A DNA stretch of 64,000 nt from Acetoanaerobium pronyense (GCF_017874355.1 NZ_JAGGLI010000004.1:1-64000); one strand, 5' to 3'. Positions 8,782 through 17,549 are shown, counted from the first letter of the stretch. Notes: a model not told the origin generated them from the sequence alone. Program-made: numbers and translations.

Positions 8782-10053
8782 ATGAATTATAAAAATATTG
8801 ATGAAGCAAATAAGGCAGTAATAGATAAGATTGTGTCGTCTCAACCATACCTTGTAGATGTAGTACCTGCAAAAAGTGTCATCAAAGAACTAAATGGAAA
8901 AGTTCTTCTACATGCTGGACCTCCAATCAAATGGGAAAATATGACAGAACCTATGAAAGGTTCTTGTTATGGAGCTGCCATATTTGAAGGATGGGCCTCT
9001 AATGAAGAGGAAGCGGATAAAATGCTTTCAAATGGGGAGATAGAGTTTATACCATGCCATCACGTGGACGCTGTAGGACCTATGGGAGGAATAACATCAG
9101 GGAATATGGCAGTTCTTGTTGTAGAGAACAAGGACGAAGGAAACAGAGCTTACTGCACAATGAACGAAGGTATAGGAAAGGTTTTAAGATTTGGAGCCTA
9201 TAATGATGAAGTGGTTACAAGACTTCACTGGATGAAAGATGTTCTTGGACCATCCCTTTCAAAAGCTTTAAAACTAACAGATGGGGGAATGAACTTAAAT
9301 GTGGTAGTGGCAAAGGCTATTACTATGGGAGATGAGTTTCACCAAAGAAACATAGCTGCTTCAGCTCTATTTATGAAAGATATAATGCCATATCTTTTAA
9401 AGACAGATATAAGTGAAGAAAATCTTGGAGCAGTTACTAAGTTTTTAGCTGATACCGATCAATTTTTCTTAAATATAATGATGGCATTTGGAAAAGCTGT
9501 AATGGATTCGGCAAGAAAGATACAAGAAGGGACAATAGTTACAGCAATGACTAGAAATGGATATGAATTTGGAATAAGAGTTTCTGGAATGGGAGACCAG
9601 TGGTTTACCGCTCCAGTAAATATGCCTCAAGGGTTATTTTTTACAGGATATTCTCAGGAAGATGCAAACCCTGATATAGGAGATAGTGCAATAACAGAAG
9701 CTATAGGAGTCGGTGGAATGGCTATGATTGCAGCTCCAGGAGTTACAAGATTTGTAGGAGCTGGAGGCTTTGATGCTGCCCAAAGTATAAGCAATGAGAT
9801 GAAAGAAATATGTATAGACCATAATCCGAATTTTTCCATACCAACATGGGATTTTAAGGGAGCTTGTCTTGGAATAGATATAAGAAAAGTAGTAGAAACA
9901 GGAATTACTCCTATTATAAATACAGGAATAGCTCACAAAAAGGCAGGAGTAGGACAGGTTGGAGCAGGAACTGTAAGAGCTCCATTAGGATGCTTTACTA
10001 AAGCATTAGAAGCACTGGTTGAAAAATATACTGGGGAAAAAAATGAAGCTTAA
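8782..10053 (+). CDS. allG: oxamate carbamoyltransferase subunit AllG (DUF1116)
   Basis: A 423-residue DUF1116 protein equivalent to YlbE/AllG of E. coli, the subunit that joins AllF and AllH in oxamate carbamoyltransferase. Recognisable blocks are HHVDAVGPMGGITSGNM in the first third, MARNGYEFGIRVSG-type sequence (here MTRNGYEFGIRVSG) in the middle, and GAGTVRAPLGCF near the end. The in-frame GTG at 8773 touches the ribosome binding site AGGAGA, so the ATG at 8782 is preferred. It begins 13 nt after allF stops and its 3' end overlaps allH by 11 nt, indicating translational coupling. No frameshift or missing segment is apparent. Confidence 0.85.
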   Translation: MNYKNIDEANKAVIDKIVSSQPYLVDVVPAKSVIKELNGKVLLHAGPPIKWENMTEPMKGSCYGAAIFEGWASNEEEADKMLSNGEIEFIPCHHVDAVGPMGGITSGNMAVLVVENKDEGNRAYCTMNEGIGKVLRFGAYNDEVVTRLHWMKDVLGPSLSKALKLTDGGMNLNVVVAKAITMGDEFHQRNIAASALFMKDIMPYLLKTDISEENLGAVTKFLADTDQFFLNIMMAFGKAVMDSARKIQEGTIVTAMTRNGYEFGIRVSGMGDQWFTAPVNMPQGLFFTGYSQEDANPDIGDSAITEAIGVGGMAMIAAPGVTRFVGAGGFDAAQSISNEMKEICIDHNPNFSIPTWDFKGACLGIDIRKVVETGITPIINTGIAHKKAGVGQVGAGTVRAPLGCFTKALEALVEKYTGEKNEA

Positions 10054-10906
10054 TCCTATTTATATTAGCTTTAATATACTAAAGGAAATTAATGATGATT
10101 CTAAGATTTCTATCCATAGCAGATTTGAAACTAGTATAAACCTTAAAATAAATACTAAAATAGTTAATTTAAGCTACAATGAAAATATACTACCACCCTA
10201 TGGCATTGTCTTAAGGCAAATGGATTTTCATAAAATTTTAGATAAAGTGGGTGCAGGGATAGTTCCTTGCATCCATGAAGATAATATATGCTTTGAAGAT
10301 TTAAAAATTGCTCTTAAAAATACTAAAGAAATATATTATTCATCCTTAGATAAGCATGAAAATAACTTAAATCAATCAGGAGAAATCTGGAGATATCTAC
10401 TTGATATCCTCATTGATTCTAAAAAACAAAACGGATTTGACTTAAGTAATGATTTCCTGATTAACCCTACAGATGATTCCTTGGAAATTGAGAAAAAAAT
10501 AGAAGAGCTAGTTTCTTTTTTCAAAAAAAACAGTGATGAATCTATTATTAAGTATTTTTTAGGGAGAGGACGAGGACTTACCCCTTCTGGAGATGATTTC
10601 ATTGTTGGAATTATGAGTGTATTTTCTTGTTATAAAGTATTTATGGAACCTATGGAAAAACTAAGTAATTTTATAAACAAATTTGGAAATGAATACACTA
10701 ATGATATAAGTCTCAGCTTTTTAGAATCAGCATCCCAAGGATTATTTAGCAGAAATATATTAAATATTTTAAGTAATATCGAAAATGAAAAAGAAGTAAA
10801 AATAGATATAGATAACTTGCTTTATTATGGTGAAACCTCGGGAGTTGATTTATTGTTAGGAATAATATTTGCATATAAAATAATGGACAGGAGTGTTAGT
10901 ATATGA
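10043..10906 (+). CDS. allH: oxamate carbamoyltransferase subunit AllH (DUF2877)
   Basis: A 287-residue DUF2877 protein equivalent to YlbF/AllH of E. coli, the third subunit of oxamate carbamoyltransferase. The family signature LGRGRGLTPSGDDFIVG is intact in the second half, followed by the conserved helix block SLSFLESASQGLFS and the C-terminal GETSGVDLLLG. I placed the start at ATG 10043, behind CTGGGGA and overlapping the end of allG. An upstream in-frame TTG (10019) would extend it by eight residues inside allG without its own ribosome binding site. The stop codon shares ATGA with the carbamate kinase start. Confidence 0.84.
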   Translation: MKLNPIYISFNILKEINDDSKISIHSRFETSINLKINTKIVNLSYNENILPPYGIVLRQMDFHKILDKVGAGIVPCIHEDNICFEDLKIALKNTKEIYYSSLDKHENNLNQSGEIWRYLLDILIDSKKQNGFDLSNDFLINPTDDSLEIEKKIEELVSFFKKNSDESIIKYFLGRGRGLTPSGDDFIVGIMSVFSCYKVFMEPMEKLSNFINKFGNEYTNDISLSFLESASQGLFSRNILNILSNIENEKEVKIDIDNLLYYGETSGVDLLLGIIFAYKIMDRSVSI

Positions 10907-11838
10907 GCAAGGTTATGATAGCCCTTGGAGGAAATGCATTAGGAAATACTCCGCAGGAACAGCTAGAACTTGTTAAAGAAACGGCTGTACCTATAGCAGA
11001 TTTAATAGAGGAGGGTCATGCGGTTGTTTTAGCTCATGGAAATGGGCCACAGGTAGGCATGATAAATGCATCTTTTGAGACATCATCAGGGGTTGACAAA
11101 AAGATTTCAGAGATGCCATTTCCTGAATGTTCAGCTATGAGTCAGGGATATATAGGATATCATCTTCAAAATGCACTTTCCTTCGAGCTTAAAAATAGAG
11201 GAATCAACAAATCAGTAGTTTCTGTAGTAACTCAGGTAGTAGTGGATGAAAAAGATGAAGCCTTTGAAAATCCATCAAAGCCTATAGGGGGTTTTTATAC
11301 TGAAGAAGAATCAAAAAGATTAGAGCTAGAAAAAGGGTATAAAATGATTGAGGATTCTGGTAGGGGTTATAGGAGAGTAGTTCCATCCCCAAAACCCGTT
11401 GATATAGTTGAAAAAGATGTTATTAAAGACATCATCAAAAGTGGACATTTAGTAATCGCAGTGGGAGGAGGAGGAATACCTACAATACAAAGAGGAAATT
11501 TACTTACAGGTGTTCCTGCTGTAATTGACAAAGATTTGGCTAGCTGTAAATTGGGAGAACTAACAGATTGCGACACACTTTTTATTCTTACTGCAGTAGA
11601 AAAAATAGCTATAAATTTTGGAAAACCTACCCAAAAAAATCTGGATAAACTAACCACTGAAGAAGCGAGAAAATATGCAGATGAAGGTCATTTTGCCCCA
11701 GGAAGCATGCTTCCTAAAGTAATGGCAGCTATTGATTTTGTAGAATCAAAAGAAGGCAGAAAAGCAATTATAACTTCCCTTGAAAATGCAAAAAAAGCTT
11801 TATTGGGAGAAACGGGAACTCTTATATCAAATATTTAA
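10903..11838 (+). CDS. carbamate kinase (AllK/ArcC type)
   Basis: A 311-residue carbamate kinase of the amino acid kinase fold, which transfers phosphate from carbamoyl phosphate to ADP and releases ammonia and CO2. Motifs seen are ALGGNAL (7-13), HGNGPQVG (45-52), GGGGIP (188-193) and AVIDKDLAS (206-214). It overlaps allH by 4 nt (ATGA) and ends the operon before a terminator. In this context it is the AllK equivalent: carbamoyl phosphate made by AllFGH is cashed in for ATP. No arginine deiminase or ornithine carbamoyltransferase genes are near, which argues against an arginine-pathway ArcC. The biochemical call is very safe; the pathway rests on the neighbours. Confidence 0.92.
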   Translation: MSKVMIALGGNALGNTPQEQLELVKETAVPIADLIEEGHAVVLAHGNGPQVGMINASFETSSGVDKKISEMPFPECSAMSQGYIGYHLQNALSFELKNRGINKSVVSVVTQVVVDEKDEAFENPSKPIGGFYTEEESKRLELEKGYKMIEDSGRGYRRVVPSPKPVDIVEKDVIKDIIKSGHLVIAVGGGGIPTIQRGNLLTGVPAVIDKDLASCKLGELTDCDTLFILTAVEKIAINFGKPTQKNLDKLTTEEARKYADEGHFAPGSMLPKVMAAIDFVESKEGRKAIITSLENAKKALLGETGTLISNI

Positions 11839-11865
11839 GTAAGAAAAAAGAATAATTTTATTTCT

Positions 11866-11902
11866 AAAAGTAAGATTCTCAAGCAAGGGTCTTACTTTTT
11901 TT
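11866..11902 (+). terminator. terminator of the pucR-allFGHK operon
   Basis: Arms AAAAGTAAGA (11866-11875) and TCTTACTTTT (11890-11899) with a 14-nt loop, running into a T tract. Confidence 0.85.
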
Positions 11903-11914
11903 AATAATCTTACC

Positions 11915-11943
11915 TTGAAACTTTTGAAATATAGTGATATTAT
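11915..11943 (+). promoter_or_regulatory. promoter of the cobalamin riboswitch transcript
   Basis: TTGAAA (11915-11920), 17-nt spacer, TATTAT (11938-11943), directly before the riboswitch. Confidence 0.6.
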
Positions 11944-11956
11944 AACATTGATAAAT

Positions 11957-12120
11957 AAATATTTATGGAAGTTTGGTGAAATTCCAACGCGGTCCCGCCA
12001 CTGTAATGGGGAGCTTTATACAAAGACCACTGGGTAACTGGGAAGGTGTATATAGCTATGAACCTGAGCCAGGATACGATTATTTTGCACGAATTCACGG
12101 TGAATGAATGAGGCTTTTAT
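11957..12120 (+). promoter_or_regulatory. cobalamin riboswitch
   Basis: The conserved core is easily read: GGTGAAATTCCAACGCGGTC, then CCCGCCACTGTAATGGGGAG, AAGACCACTGGG with AACTGGGAAGG, and the B12 box GAACCTGAGCCAGGATAC at about 12060-12077. It precedes a transcription terminator and the cobalt transporter genes, so adenosylcobalamin or a related cobalamin is expected to shut off cobalt uptake. Confidence 0.95.
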
Positions 12121-12137
12121 TTTGCTTTAATTTATTA

Positions 12138-12163
12138 CTCCTTGCTTCTGCAAGGAGTTTTTT
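12138..12163 (+). terminator. riboswitch expression-platform terminator
   Basis: Hairpin CTCCTTGC-TTCT-GCAAGGAG (12138-12157) followed by TTTTTT, between the B12 box and cbiM. This is the expected off-state terminator. Confidence 0.85.
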
Positions 12164-12228
12164 ATTTTTATACATAAGTTTTATATAGACAATATAATAT
12201 TATCCATAATAATTACAGGGGGAGAAGT

Positions 12229-12855
12229 ATGCATTTATCAGATGGGGTTTTAAGTACTGTAGCTATCCTATCCACCTCGGCAGGAGCAGCCGGCTTGATA
12301 GGATATTCTTTAAAGGGAATCAAAGATTATGAAATACCTAGAGTCAGTATAATGACTGCAACATTTTTTACTCTTTCTATGCTCAGCATACCAATAGGTC
12401 CTAGCTCTACACATCCACTTATTGCTGGACTTCTTGGAATAATCCTGGGAAAAAGAAGCCCAATAGCTATTTTTATAGGACTACTACTTCAAGCTTTTCT
12501 TTTTGGTCATGGAGGGCTAACCACTTTGGGTGCAAATACTCTACTTGTTGGGATACCTGCTATATCTACCCACTTCATTTATCAAAAATGGGCAAAAGAC
12601 AAGGTGAGTCCGTATTTTGCAGGAGGATTATTAGGAGTATTGAGTATATTTTTATGTCTTGTTCTTTTGATAGGCTTGTTATTTTTTACTGATGAAAGAT
12701 ATTCTCAAGGATTCTTTTCTGTTGCCAACCTATTAATAGTAAGTCATATACCTCTTATGATTATTGAAGGTTTCATGACTTCATTTGCGGTTGGATATAT
12801 TATGAAGGTAAAGCCGGAAATGCTTATGGAGAGCTCAAGTGGATATGAATTATAA
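12229..12855 (+). CDS. cbiM: cobalt ECF transporter S component CbiM
   Basis: A 208-residue membrane protein starting MHLSDGVLS. The conserved His2 close to the N-terminus coordinates the metal in CbiM/NikM proteins. About six or seven spans are present, with the family stretch LLGIILGKRSPIAIFIGLLL. CbiM is the metal-binding subunit of the energy-coupling-factor transporter for cobalt; the cobalamin riboswitch upstream selects cobalt over nickel. The protein is short, and no separate small CbiN gene is present before cbiQ, so this is a CbiN-less system. Start ATG behind AGGGGGAG. It overlaps cbiQ by 17 nt. Confidence 0.92.
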   Translation: MHLSDGVLSTVAILSTSAGAAGLIGYSLKGIKDYEIPRVSIMTATFFTLSMLSIPIGPSSTHPLIAGLLGIILGKRSPIAIFIGLLLQAFLFGHGGLTTLGANTLLVGIPAISTHFIYQKWAKDKVSPYFAGGLLGVLSIFLCLVLLIGLLFFTDERYSQGFFSVANLLIVSHIPLMIIEGFMTSFAVGYIMKVKPEMLMESSSGYEL

Positions 12856-13537
12856 GATTTGGGAACCTAGAATAAAGCTAATATCTTTATTTATTGGAAT
12901 GATAATATTATCAGGTATGAGAGATATCTTTTATCTTGGATTTGGATTTTTCTTAATTTTCATATTTGCTTTAATTCATGAAGTGGATTATAGGACATAT
13001 ATGAGAAGAATTTTCCATATGATGCCTTTTTTCATTTTTTTATTGCTTCCCCTTTCTTTAAGAGGAGGTCAAGGATTTGAAATTGAAGGATTGATGTTTG
13101 GATTAGGAATAGTCATAAAAGCATGTACTGGAATCTTAGCTATTATGATTATAGTTTCGGGCCAAGAAGAAGCAATATTTTGGTCTTCTCTTAGAAAATT
13201 AAAGGTACCTGCTAAGCTTATTACTATAATTTTTTTAACCACAAGGTATTTAGTTCTTTTTAAAGAAAAACTAAATAATTTTAGAAAAGCAGTCTATTCA
13301 AGACAGTTCCAGTCAGGATTTACATATAAGACCTTTAAAACCTATGGAGAGCTTTCAGGGGCTTTTATAGTTAAAGGATTTGACCAATCAGAAAAACTAT
13401 ATAAAGCGTTATGGTCTCGAGGATTTAATGGAGAAATGCCTATTTTTAAGACTTCTGAAATAAAAATATTGGACTTGGTAAAAGGTTTCTTTATAGTAGG
13501 AGTATGCCTTATACTTTGGTTTGCAGATAAGTGGTGA
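12839..13537 (+). CDS. cbiQ: cobalt ECF transporter T component CbiQ
   Basis: A 232-residue transmembrane (T) component of ECF transporters, which couples ATP hydrolysis in CbiO to the S component. Four or five spans surround a cytoplasmic section, with the coupling-helix type motif near LWSRGFNGEMP in the C-terminal third. I kept the GTG start at 12839, 7 nt after GGAG; an ATG at 12845 is an alternative. It is translationally coupled to cbiM and followed 3 nt later by cbiO. The length is slightly below typical CbiQ but all blocks look complete. Confidence 0.88.
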   Translation: MDMNYKIWEPRIKLISLFIGMIILSGMRDIFYLGFGFFLIFIFALIHEVDYRTYMRRIFHMMPFFIFLLLPLSLRGGQGFEIEGLMFGLGIVIKACTGILAIMIIVSGQEEAIFWSSLRKLKVPAKLITIIFLTTRYLVLFKEKLNNFRKAVYSRQFQSGFTYKTFKTYGELSGAFIVKGFDQSEKLYKALWSRGFNGEMPIFKTSEIKILDLVKGFFIVGVCLILWFADKW

Positions 13538-13540
13538 TAT

Positions 13541-14281
13541 ATGAATGCGATAGAAGTTAAGAATTTATATTATGAATACAAAAATAAAATACTTGCTCTA
13601 GACGATATAAATATGAAAATTGAGATCGGAAAAAAAACAATAATTTTAGGTGCTAATGGTAGTGGAAAATCTACTCTTTTGCAGCATTTTAACGGTTTAA
13701 ATAAAGCTCAAAGAGGAGAAGTTTTACTTCATGGACAGAATATTAAAAAAAGTAAAGATTCCAGAAAATTAGTAGGCATTGTATTTGATAATCCTGATGA
13801 TCAAATATTTTCAAGCAGTGTATACGACGATGTCGCTTTTGGACCAAGAAATCAAGGCCTAACAGAAGGGGAAGTTTCAACAAAAGTAAATGAAACCCTT
13901 GAAATTTTAAGTCTTTTAGAATTTAAAGATAGAGCTCCTTATCACTTGAGTCTAGGTCAGAAAAAAAGAGTTGCTATTGCAGGGGTTTTAGCAATGGAGC
14001 CTGATATCATGATCTTAGATGAACCTTTTTCTGGACTTGATGCCTTTACAATAGAAAGTTTTATGGAGTTACTAGATACACTTCATAAAAAAGGGAAGAC
14101 CATAGTAATTGCTACCCATGACTTAAATCTTGTATGGGAATGGGGAGACAGTTTTATAATTATGAATAATGGTAAAATCATAAAAAAAGGAGATTCGGAT
14201 ATTTTTTATGACAATAATTTGCTTCAAAGTGCAAAATTAAGACAGCCTTACAAAATTCAATATTTACAAAATAGAGACTAG
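13541..14281 (+). CDS. cbiO: cobalt ECF transporter ATP-binding protein CbiO
   Basis: A 246-residue ABC ATPase. Walker A is GANGSGKST (37-45), the Q-loop is in NPDDQIF (84-90, the ECF-type variant), the signature is LSLGQKKRVA (136-145), Walker B is IMILDEP (156-162) and the switch histidine is H193 in ATHD. It powers the CbiMQ cobalt importer. Last gene of the riboswitch-controlled operon, with a terminator hairpin starting at its stop codon. Confidence 0.93.
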   Translation: MNAIEVKNLYYEYKNKILALDDINMKIEIGKKTIILGANGSGKSTLLQHFNGLNKAQRGEVLLHGQNIKKSKDSRKLVGIVFDNPDDQIFSSSVYDDVAFGPRNQGLTEGEVSTKVNETLEILSLLEFKDRAPYHLSLGQKKRVAIAGVLAMEPDIMILDEPFSGLDAFTIESFMELLDTLHKKGKTIVIATHDLNLVWEWGDSFIIMNNGKIIKKGDSDIFYDNNLLQSAKLRQPYKIQYLQNRD

Positions 14282-14305
14282 GATTCAAAACGCCTAGTTT
14301 TTTTA
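14277..14305 (+). terminator. terminator of the cbiMQO operon
   Basis: Arms ACTAGG and CCTAGT with a 10-nt loop, followed by seven Ts. The left arm includes the cbiO stop codon. Confidence 0.7.
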
Positions 14306-14388
14306 TTTGGAAATAAAAACAATTTCATACTCAATAGGTTTGTAATGACCTTCTAAAGGGAATAATACAAAGAAATAAGGAGGATGAT

Positions 14389-14790
14389 ATGTATATACTA
14401 AAGACTTATATAACTACTTTTGCGGTATTTCTTGTTATAGATCTCATTTGGCTTGGATTTATTGCTAGAAATCTTTATAAAAAATATCTAGGGTATTTGA
14501 TGGCAGAAAATGTGAACTGGGTAGCTGCAATTATTTTTTATATGATTTTTATAGCCGGAATTTTGTTTTTTGTGATTAATCCAGCTATAACAAAAGATAG
14601 TTTTATATATGCTATTCTTGCTGGAGCTTGTTTTGGATTTATAACATATTCTACCTATGATCTTACGAATTTAGCAACTGTTAGAGATTGGCCTTTAACA
14701 ATAGTATTCATTGATATCACATGGGGAACCTTTTTAGCGGCCTCTACATCTTCTATAAGTTTTTTGATTATAAAAAAATTTTTCTTATGA
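14389..14790 (+). CDS. DUF2177 family membrane protein
   Basis: A 133-residue protein with four predicted spans. It has the DUF2177 look: an N-terminal FLVIDLIWLGFIAR, a central GACFGFITYSTYDLTNLAT and a C-terminal DITWGTF. The function of the family is unknown; the charged or polar residues in these membrane blocks (D-x-x-W, Y-D-L-T-N-L) are what define it. Good ribosome binding site AGGAGG. It precedes the FakA-FakB fusion by 47 nt, and a DUF1295 membrane protein follows that, so the three may form one transcript. Confidence 0.8.
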   Translation: MYILKTYITTFAVFLVIDLIWLGFIARNLYKKYLGYLMAENVNWVAAIIFYMIFIAGILFFVINPAITKDSFIYAILAGACFGFITYSTYDLTNLATVRDWPLTIVFIDITWGTFLAASTSSISFLIIKKFFL

Positions 14791-14837
14791 TTTTAGCAAT
14801 AATATAGGAGCTTACAATATGACTTTAGGAGGAATAT

Positions 14838-16616
14838 ATGAGAAAAGAAAAGCTGGATGGAAGAGAATTTTTTAATTTATTTAGTTATGGAGCAAATGAA
14901 GTTATATTAAATAGAGAAAAACTAAATAAAATAAATGTATTTCCAGTTGCAGATGGAGATACTGGAAATAATTTAGTATCTACTTTAAATAGCATATTAG
15001 ATTATACTCAGGTTAATGATTCTTTTTCTGAAACTTTAAACTCTATGTCTGAAGCGTCGCTTTATGGTGCTAGGGGCAATTCAGGGGTTATATTTGCCCA
15101 ATATATTTCAGGACTTGCATCTCAAACAAAAGGTAAAGCTTATGTGAAATTAAAGGATTTTGCAACAGCAAGTATGGAATCTGCCCATGGCTTATATTCT
15201 GCACTCTCAAATCCAGTGGAAGGAACTATGCTTACTGTAATTAAAGAATGGTCAGCATATATCAGTGAAAATCATAGTAAATATGAATTTTTTGATGAAA
15301 TGTTTGAGAGCTCGATAGAAATTGCTTCTAAATCCTTGGATGAGACAAAAGAAAAACTGGAAGTTCTTAAAAAAAATAATGTTGTTGACTCTGGAGGAAA
15401 AGGTTTTGTTTTATTTCTCGAAGGAGTGATTAAATATCTAAAAGGTTATAGTATTGAAAACATAAAACAAACTGTATCTGTAGGACAAAGTCTTGAGGTG
15501 AAAAGTCACATTAGTGAAGAAGAGTCGTATTACAGGTATTGTACAGAGTGTATTATAAAGGGAAATGTTCCAAGTCAAGAGCTAATAAAAGAGGAACTAA
15601 ATAACTTAGGGGATAGTATAATTGTTGCAGGTAATGAAAACTTTAAACATATACACATTCATACAAATGAAGTAGAAGATTTTTTTAGTGAAGTATCGAA
15701 ATATGGAGTAATTTCTAGACCAAAGGTTGAGGATATACATCTTCAGGAGAAACTTAAAGTATCAAAAGGAAAAATTGCAGTTGTGACTGACTCAATAGCA
15801 GATATACCAAAAGATATATTAGAAAAGCATGATATACACCAAATACCTCTTAATATATTAGTTGGAGATAATGTATATTTAGACAAGACTACTATAAAGT
15901 CAGAGGATTTTTACAATATTATTAATAACTCTCCTATTTATCCAAATAGCTCTCAGCCAAATGATATAGATATAAAGAATAAAATAGATTTTTTAAAAGA
16001 TCATTATGAAAGCATAGTTATAATTTCAGTCTCAAGCAAACTCAGTGGCACATATGATAGTTTAGTTAAATATTCCAATGTTTTAAAAAAATCTGGATAT
16101 CCAATTGAAGTTATTGATAGTAGATTAAACTCAGTAGCACAGGGATTGCTTGTAGTTGAAATTGCACAAATGGTAGAACAAGGCAAGAATATAGAAGATA
16201 TATTAAAAAGTGCCCAAGAAATAATTCCTAAAACAGAGATATATGTAGCCTTAGATACATTTAAAAACTCATTAAAAAGCGGACGTGTTCCAAAAATAAT
16301 AGGAAAAATTGGAGTTTTCTTTAAACTAAGACCTATAATATCTCTTAACAAAGAGGGTAAAGGAGCTGCCTTTTCAATAGCGATATCAAAAAAGACATTA
16401 ATGAAAAAAATACTAGATTTAGTAAAATCGAAAAATGGTGAGCAAAAAATATTTAAATATGCAGTGGTTCACTCTGGTGATGAAAAAAATGCAAATATAT
16501 TCGCAAAACAAGTGGAAGAAATACTTGGATTAAAGCCCGAGTATATATGTGAAATTTCATCCATAACAGCACTTCATGCAGGAGAAAAAGCTGTTGCTAT
16601 AGGCTTTATTAGATAA
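14838..16616 (+). CDS. FakA-FakB fusion (DAK2 kinase domain plus DegV fatty-acid-binding domain)
   Basis: A 592-residue fusion. Residues 1-200 form a DhaL/DAK2-type kinase domain with VADGDTGNN (38-46), GARGNSG (77-83) and DSGGKG (184-189). Residues about 220-305 resemble the FakA middle region including HIHIHTN. Residues 312-592 form a DegV domain with VVTDSIADIP and SSKLSGTYDS (399-408). In Gram-positive bacteria FakA phosphorylates fatty acids held by FakB/DegV proteins so that exogenous fatty acids enter phospholipid synthesis. Here kinase and carrier are one polypeptide. A second, stand-alone DegV lies at 58990. It sits between two small membrane proteins; whether they share the pathway is unknown. 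Start ATG behind TTAGGAGG. Confidence 0.85.
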   Translation: MRKEKLDGREFFNLFSYGANEVILNREKLNKINVFPVADGDTGNNLVSTLNSILDYTQVNDSFSETLNSMSEASLYGARGNSGVIFAQYISGLASQTKGKAYVKLKDFATASMESAHGLYSALSNPVEGTMLTVIKEWSAYISENHSKYEFFDEMFESSIEIASKSLDETKEKLEVLKKNNVVDSGGKGFVLFLEGVIKYLKGYSIENIKQTVSVGQSLEVKSHISEEESYYRYCTECIIKGNVPSQELIKEELNNLGDSIIVAGNENFKHIHIHTNEVEDFFSEVSKYGVISRPKVEDIHLQEKLKVSKGKIAVVTDSIADIPKDILEKHDIHQIPLNILVGDNVYLDKTTIKSEDFYNIINNSPIYPNSSQPNDIDIKNKIDFLKDHYESIVIISVSSKLSGTYDSLVKYSNVLKKSGYPIEVIDSRLNSVAQGLLVVEIAQMVEQGKNIEDILKSAQEIIPKTEIYVALDTFKNSLKSGRVPKIIGKIGVFFKLRPIISLNKEGKGAAFSIAISKKTLMKKILDLVKSKNGEQKIFKYAVVHSGDEKNANIFAKQVEEILGLKPEYICEISSITALHAGEKAVAIGFIR

Positions 16617-16634
16617 CTAGAAAGAAGGGTTATT

Positions 16635-17402
16635 ATGATTTTGGAATCTATAATTGTTATATTCATTTATTTTTTATGTTTCTTTATTGTTGGAACATAT
16701 ATAAAAAACAACTCTATAGTGGATATGGGATGGGGAATAGGATTTGTTATTGTAGCTTGGTATACAACTCTAAGAACTTTGAATCTATACACCTCAAATC
16801 TAGTGATTACTATTTTAATAACCATATGGGGATTAAGACTTTTTTACCATATAATAAAAAGAAATTGGGGAAAACCTGAGGATTTCAGGTATGCTAATTG
16901 GAGAAAAGAATGGGGGAAGCTAGTTATTCCAAGAGCATTTTTACAGATTTATATGCTTCAAGGAGTATTTATGTTTATAGTTGCCCTCCCTATAATTCTA
17001 TTGAACTCAGAAAATCAATCTACGTTCACTATCTTTGGATTTGTAGGTCTTTTGATTTGGACTATAGGATTCTTTTTTGAAAGTGTGGGAGATTATCAGC
17101 TTAAGGTTTTTAAATCAAATCCTGAAAATAAAGGAAAAATAATGGACCAAGGGCTCTGGAAATACTCCAGACATCCGAACTATTTTGGAGAAGCGACAAT
17201 GTGGTGGGGCATAGCAGTGATTGCATTTTCATCAGGAGCAAGCATAGCTTCATTTATAAGCCCAATAACAATAACATATCTTTTATTATTTGTATCCGGA
17301 GTCCCAATGCTTGAAAAGAGCTTTGCAAAAAGGCCGGGATATAAAGAATATAAAGAAGTTACGCCAGTTTTTTTTCCATGGTTTCCTAAAAAATCAAAAT
17401 AA
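16635..17402 (+). CDS. DUF1295 family membrane protein (steroid reductase-like fold)
   Basis: A 255-residue membrane protein of the DUF1295 family, related to steroid 5-alpha-reductases and isoprenylcysteine methyltransferases. Key C-terminal motifs are GLWKYSRHPNYFGEATMWWG and RPGYKEYKEVTPVFFPWFPK. The N-terminal half has DMGWGIGFV and RNWGKPEDFRYANWR. The enzyme class (NAD(P)H reductase or methyltransferase on a lipid) cannot be decided from sequence. It starts 18 nt after the FakA-FakB fusion, in keeping with a lipid-related transcript, and ends at a strong terminator. Confidence 0.82.
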   Translation: MILESIIVIFIYFLCFFIVGTYIKNNSIVDMGWGIGFVIVAWYTTLRTLNLYTSNLVITILITIWGLRLFYHIIKRNWGKPEDFRYANWRKEWGKLVIPRAFLQIYMLQGVFMFIVALPIILLNSENQSTFTIFGFVGLLIWTIGFFFESVGDYQLKVFKSNPENKGKIMDQGLWKYSRHPNYFGEATMWWGIAVIAFSSGASIASFISPITITYLLLFVSGVPMLEKSFAKRPGYKEYKEVTPVFFPWFPKKSK

Positions 17403-17411
17403 TAAAAGTGA

Positions 17412-17453
17412 AACAATTTAAAGGGAGCATTAGCTCCTTTTAAATTGTTTTCT
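17412..17453 (+). terminator. terminator after DUF1295 gene
   Basis: 17-bp stem from AACAATTTAAAGGGAGC (17412-17428) and its complement at 17433-17449, 4-nt loop, then a short T run. Confidence 0.8.
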
Positions 17454-17549
17454 ATAGAAACTTACATAATAAAGATTTATAATAATTATGGTTACAAAAT
17501 GAATAAAAAGTGGAATTTCCAAGATGTTTTAAAGGAGAGGGGAAATTAG

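Noticed and set aside
10903-11838. Arginine deiminase pathway carbamate kinase (arcC)
   Set aside because: No arcA or arcB nearby; the gene overlaps allH and belongs to the oxamate carbamoyltransferase operon.
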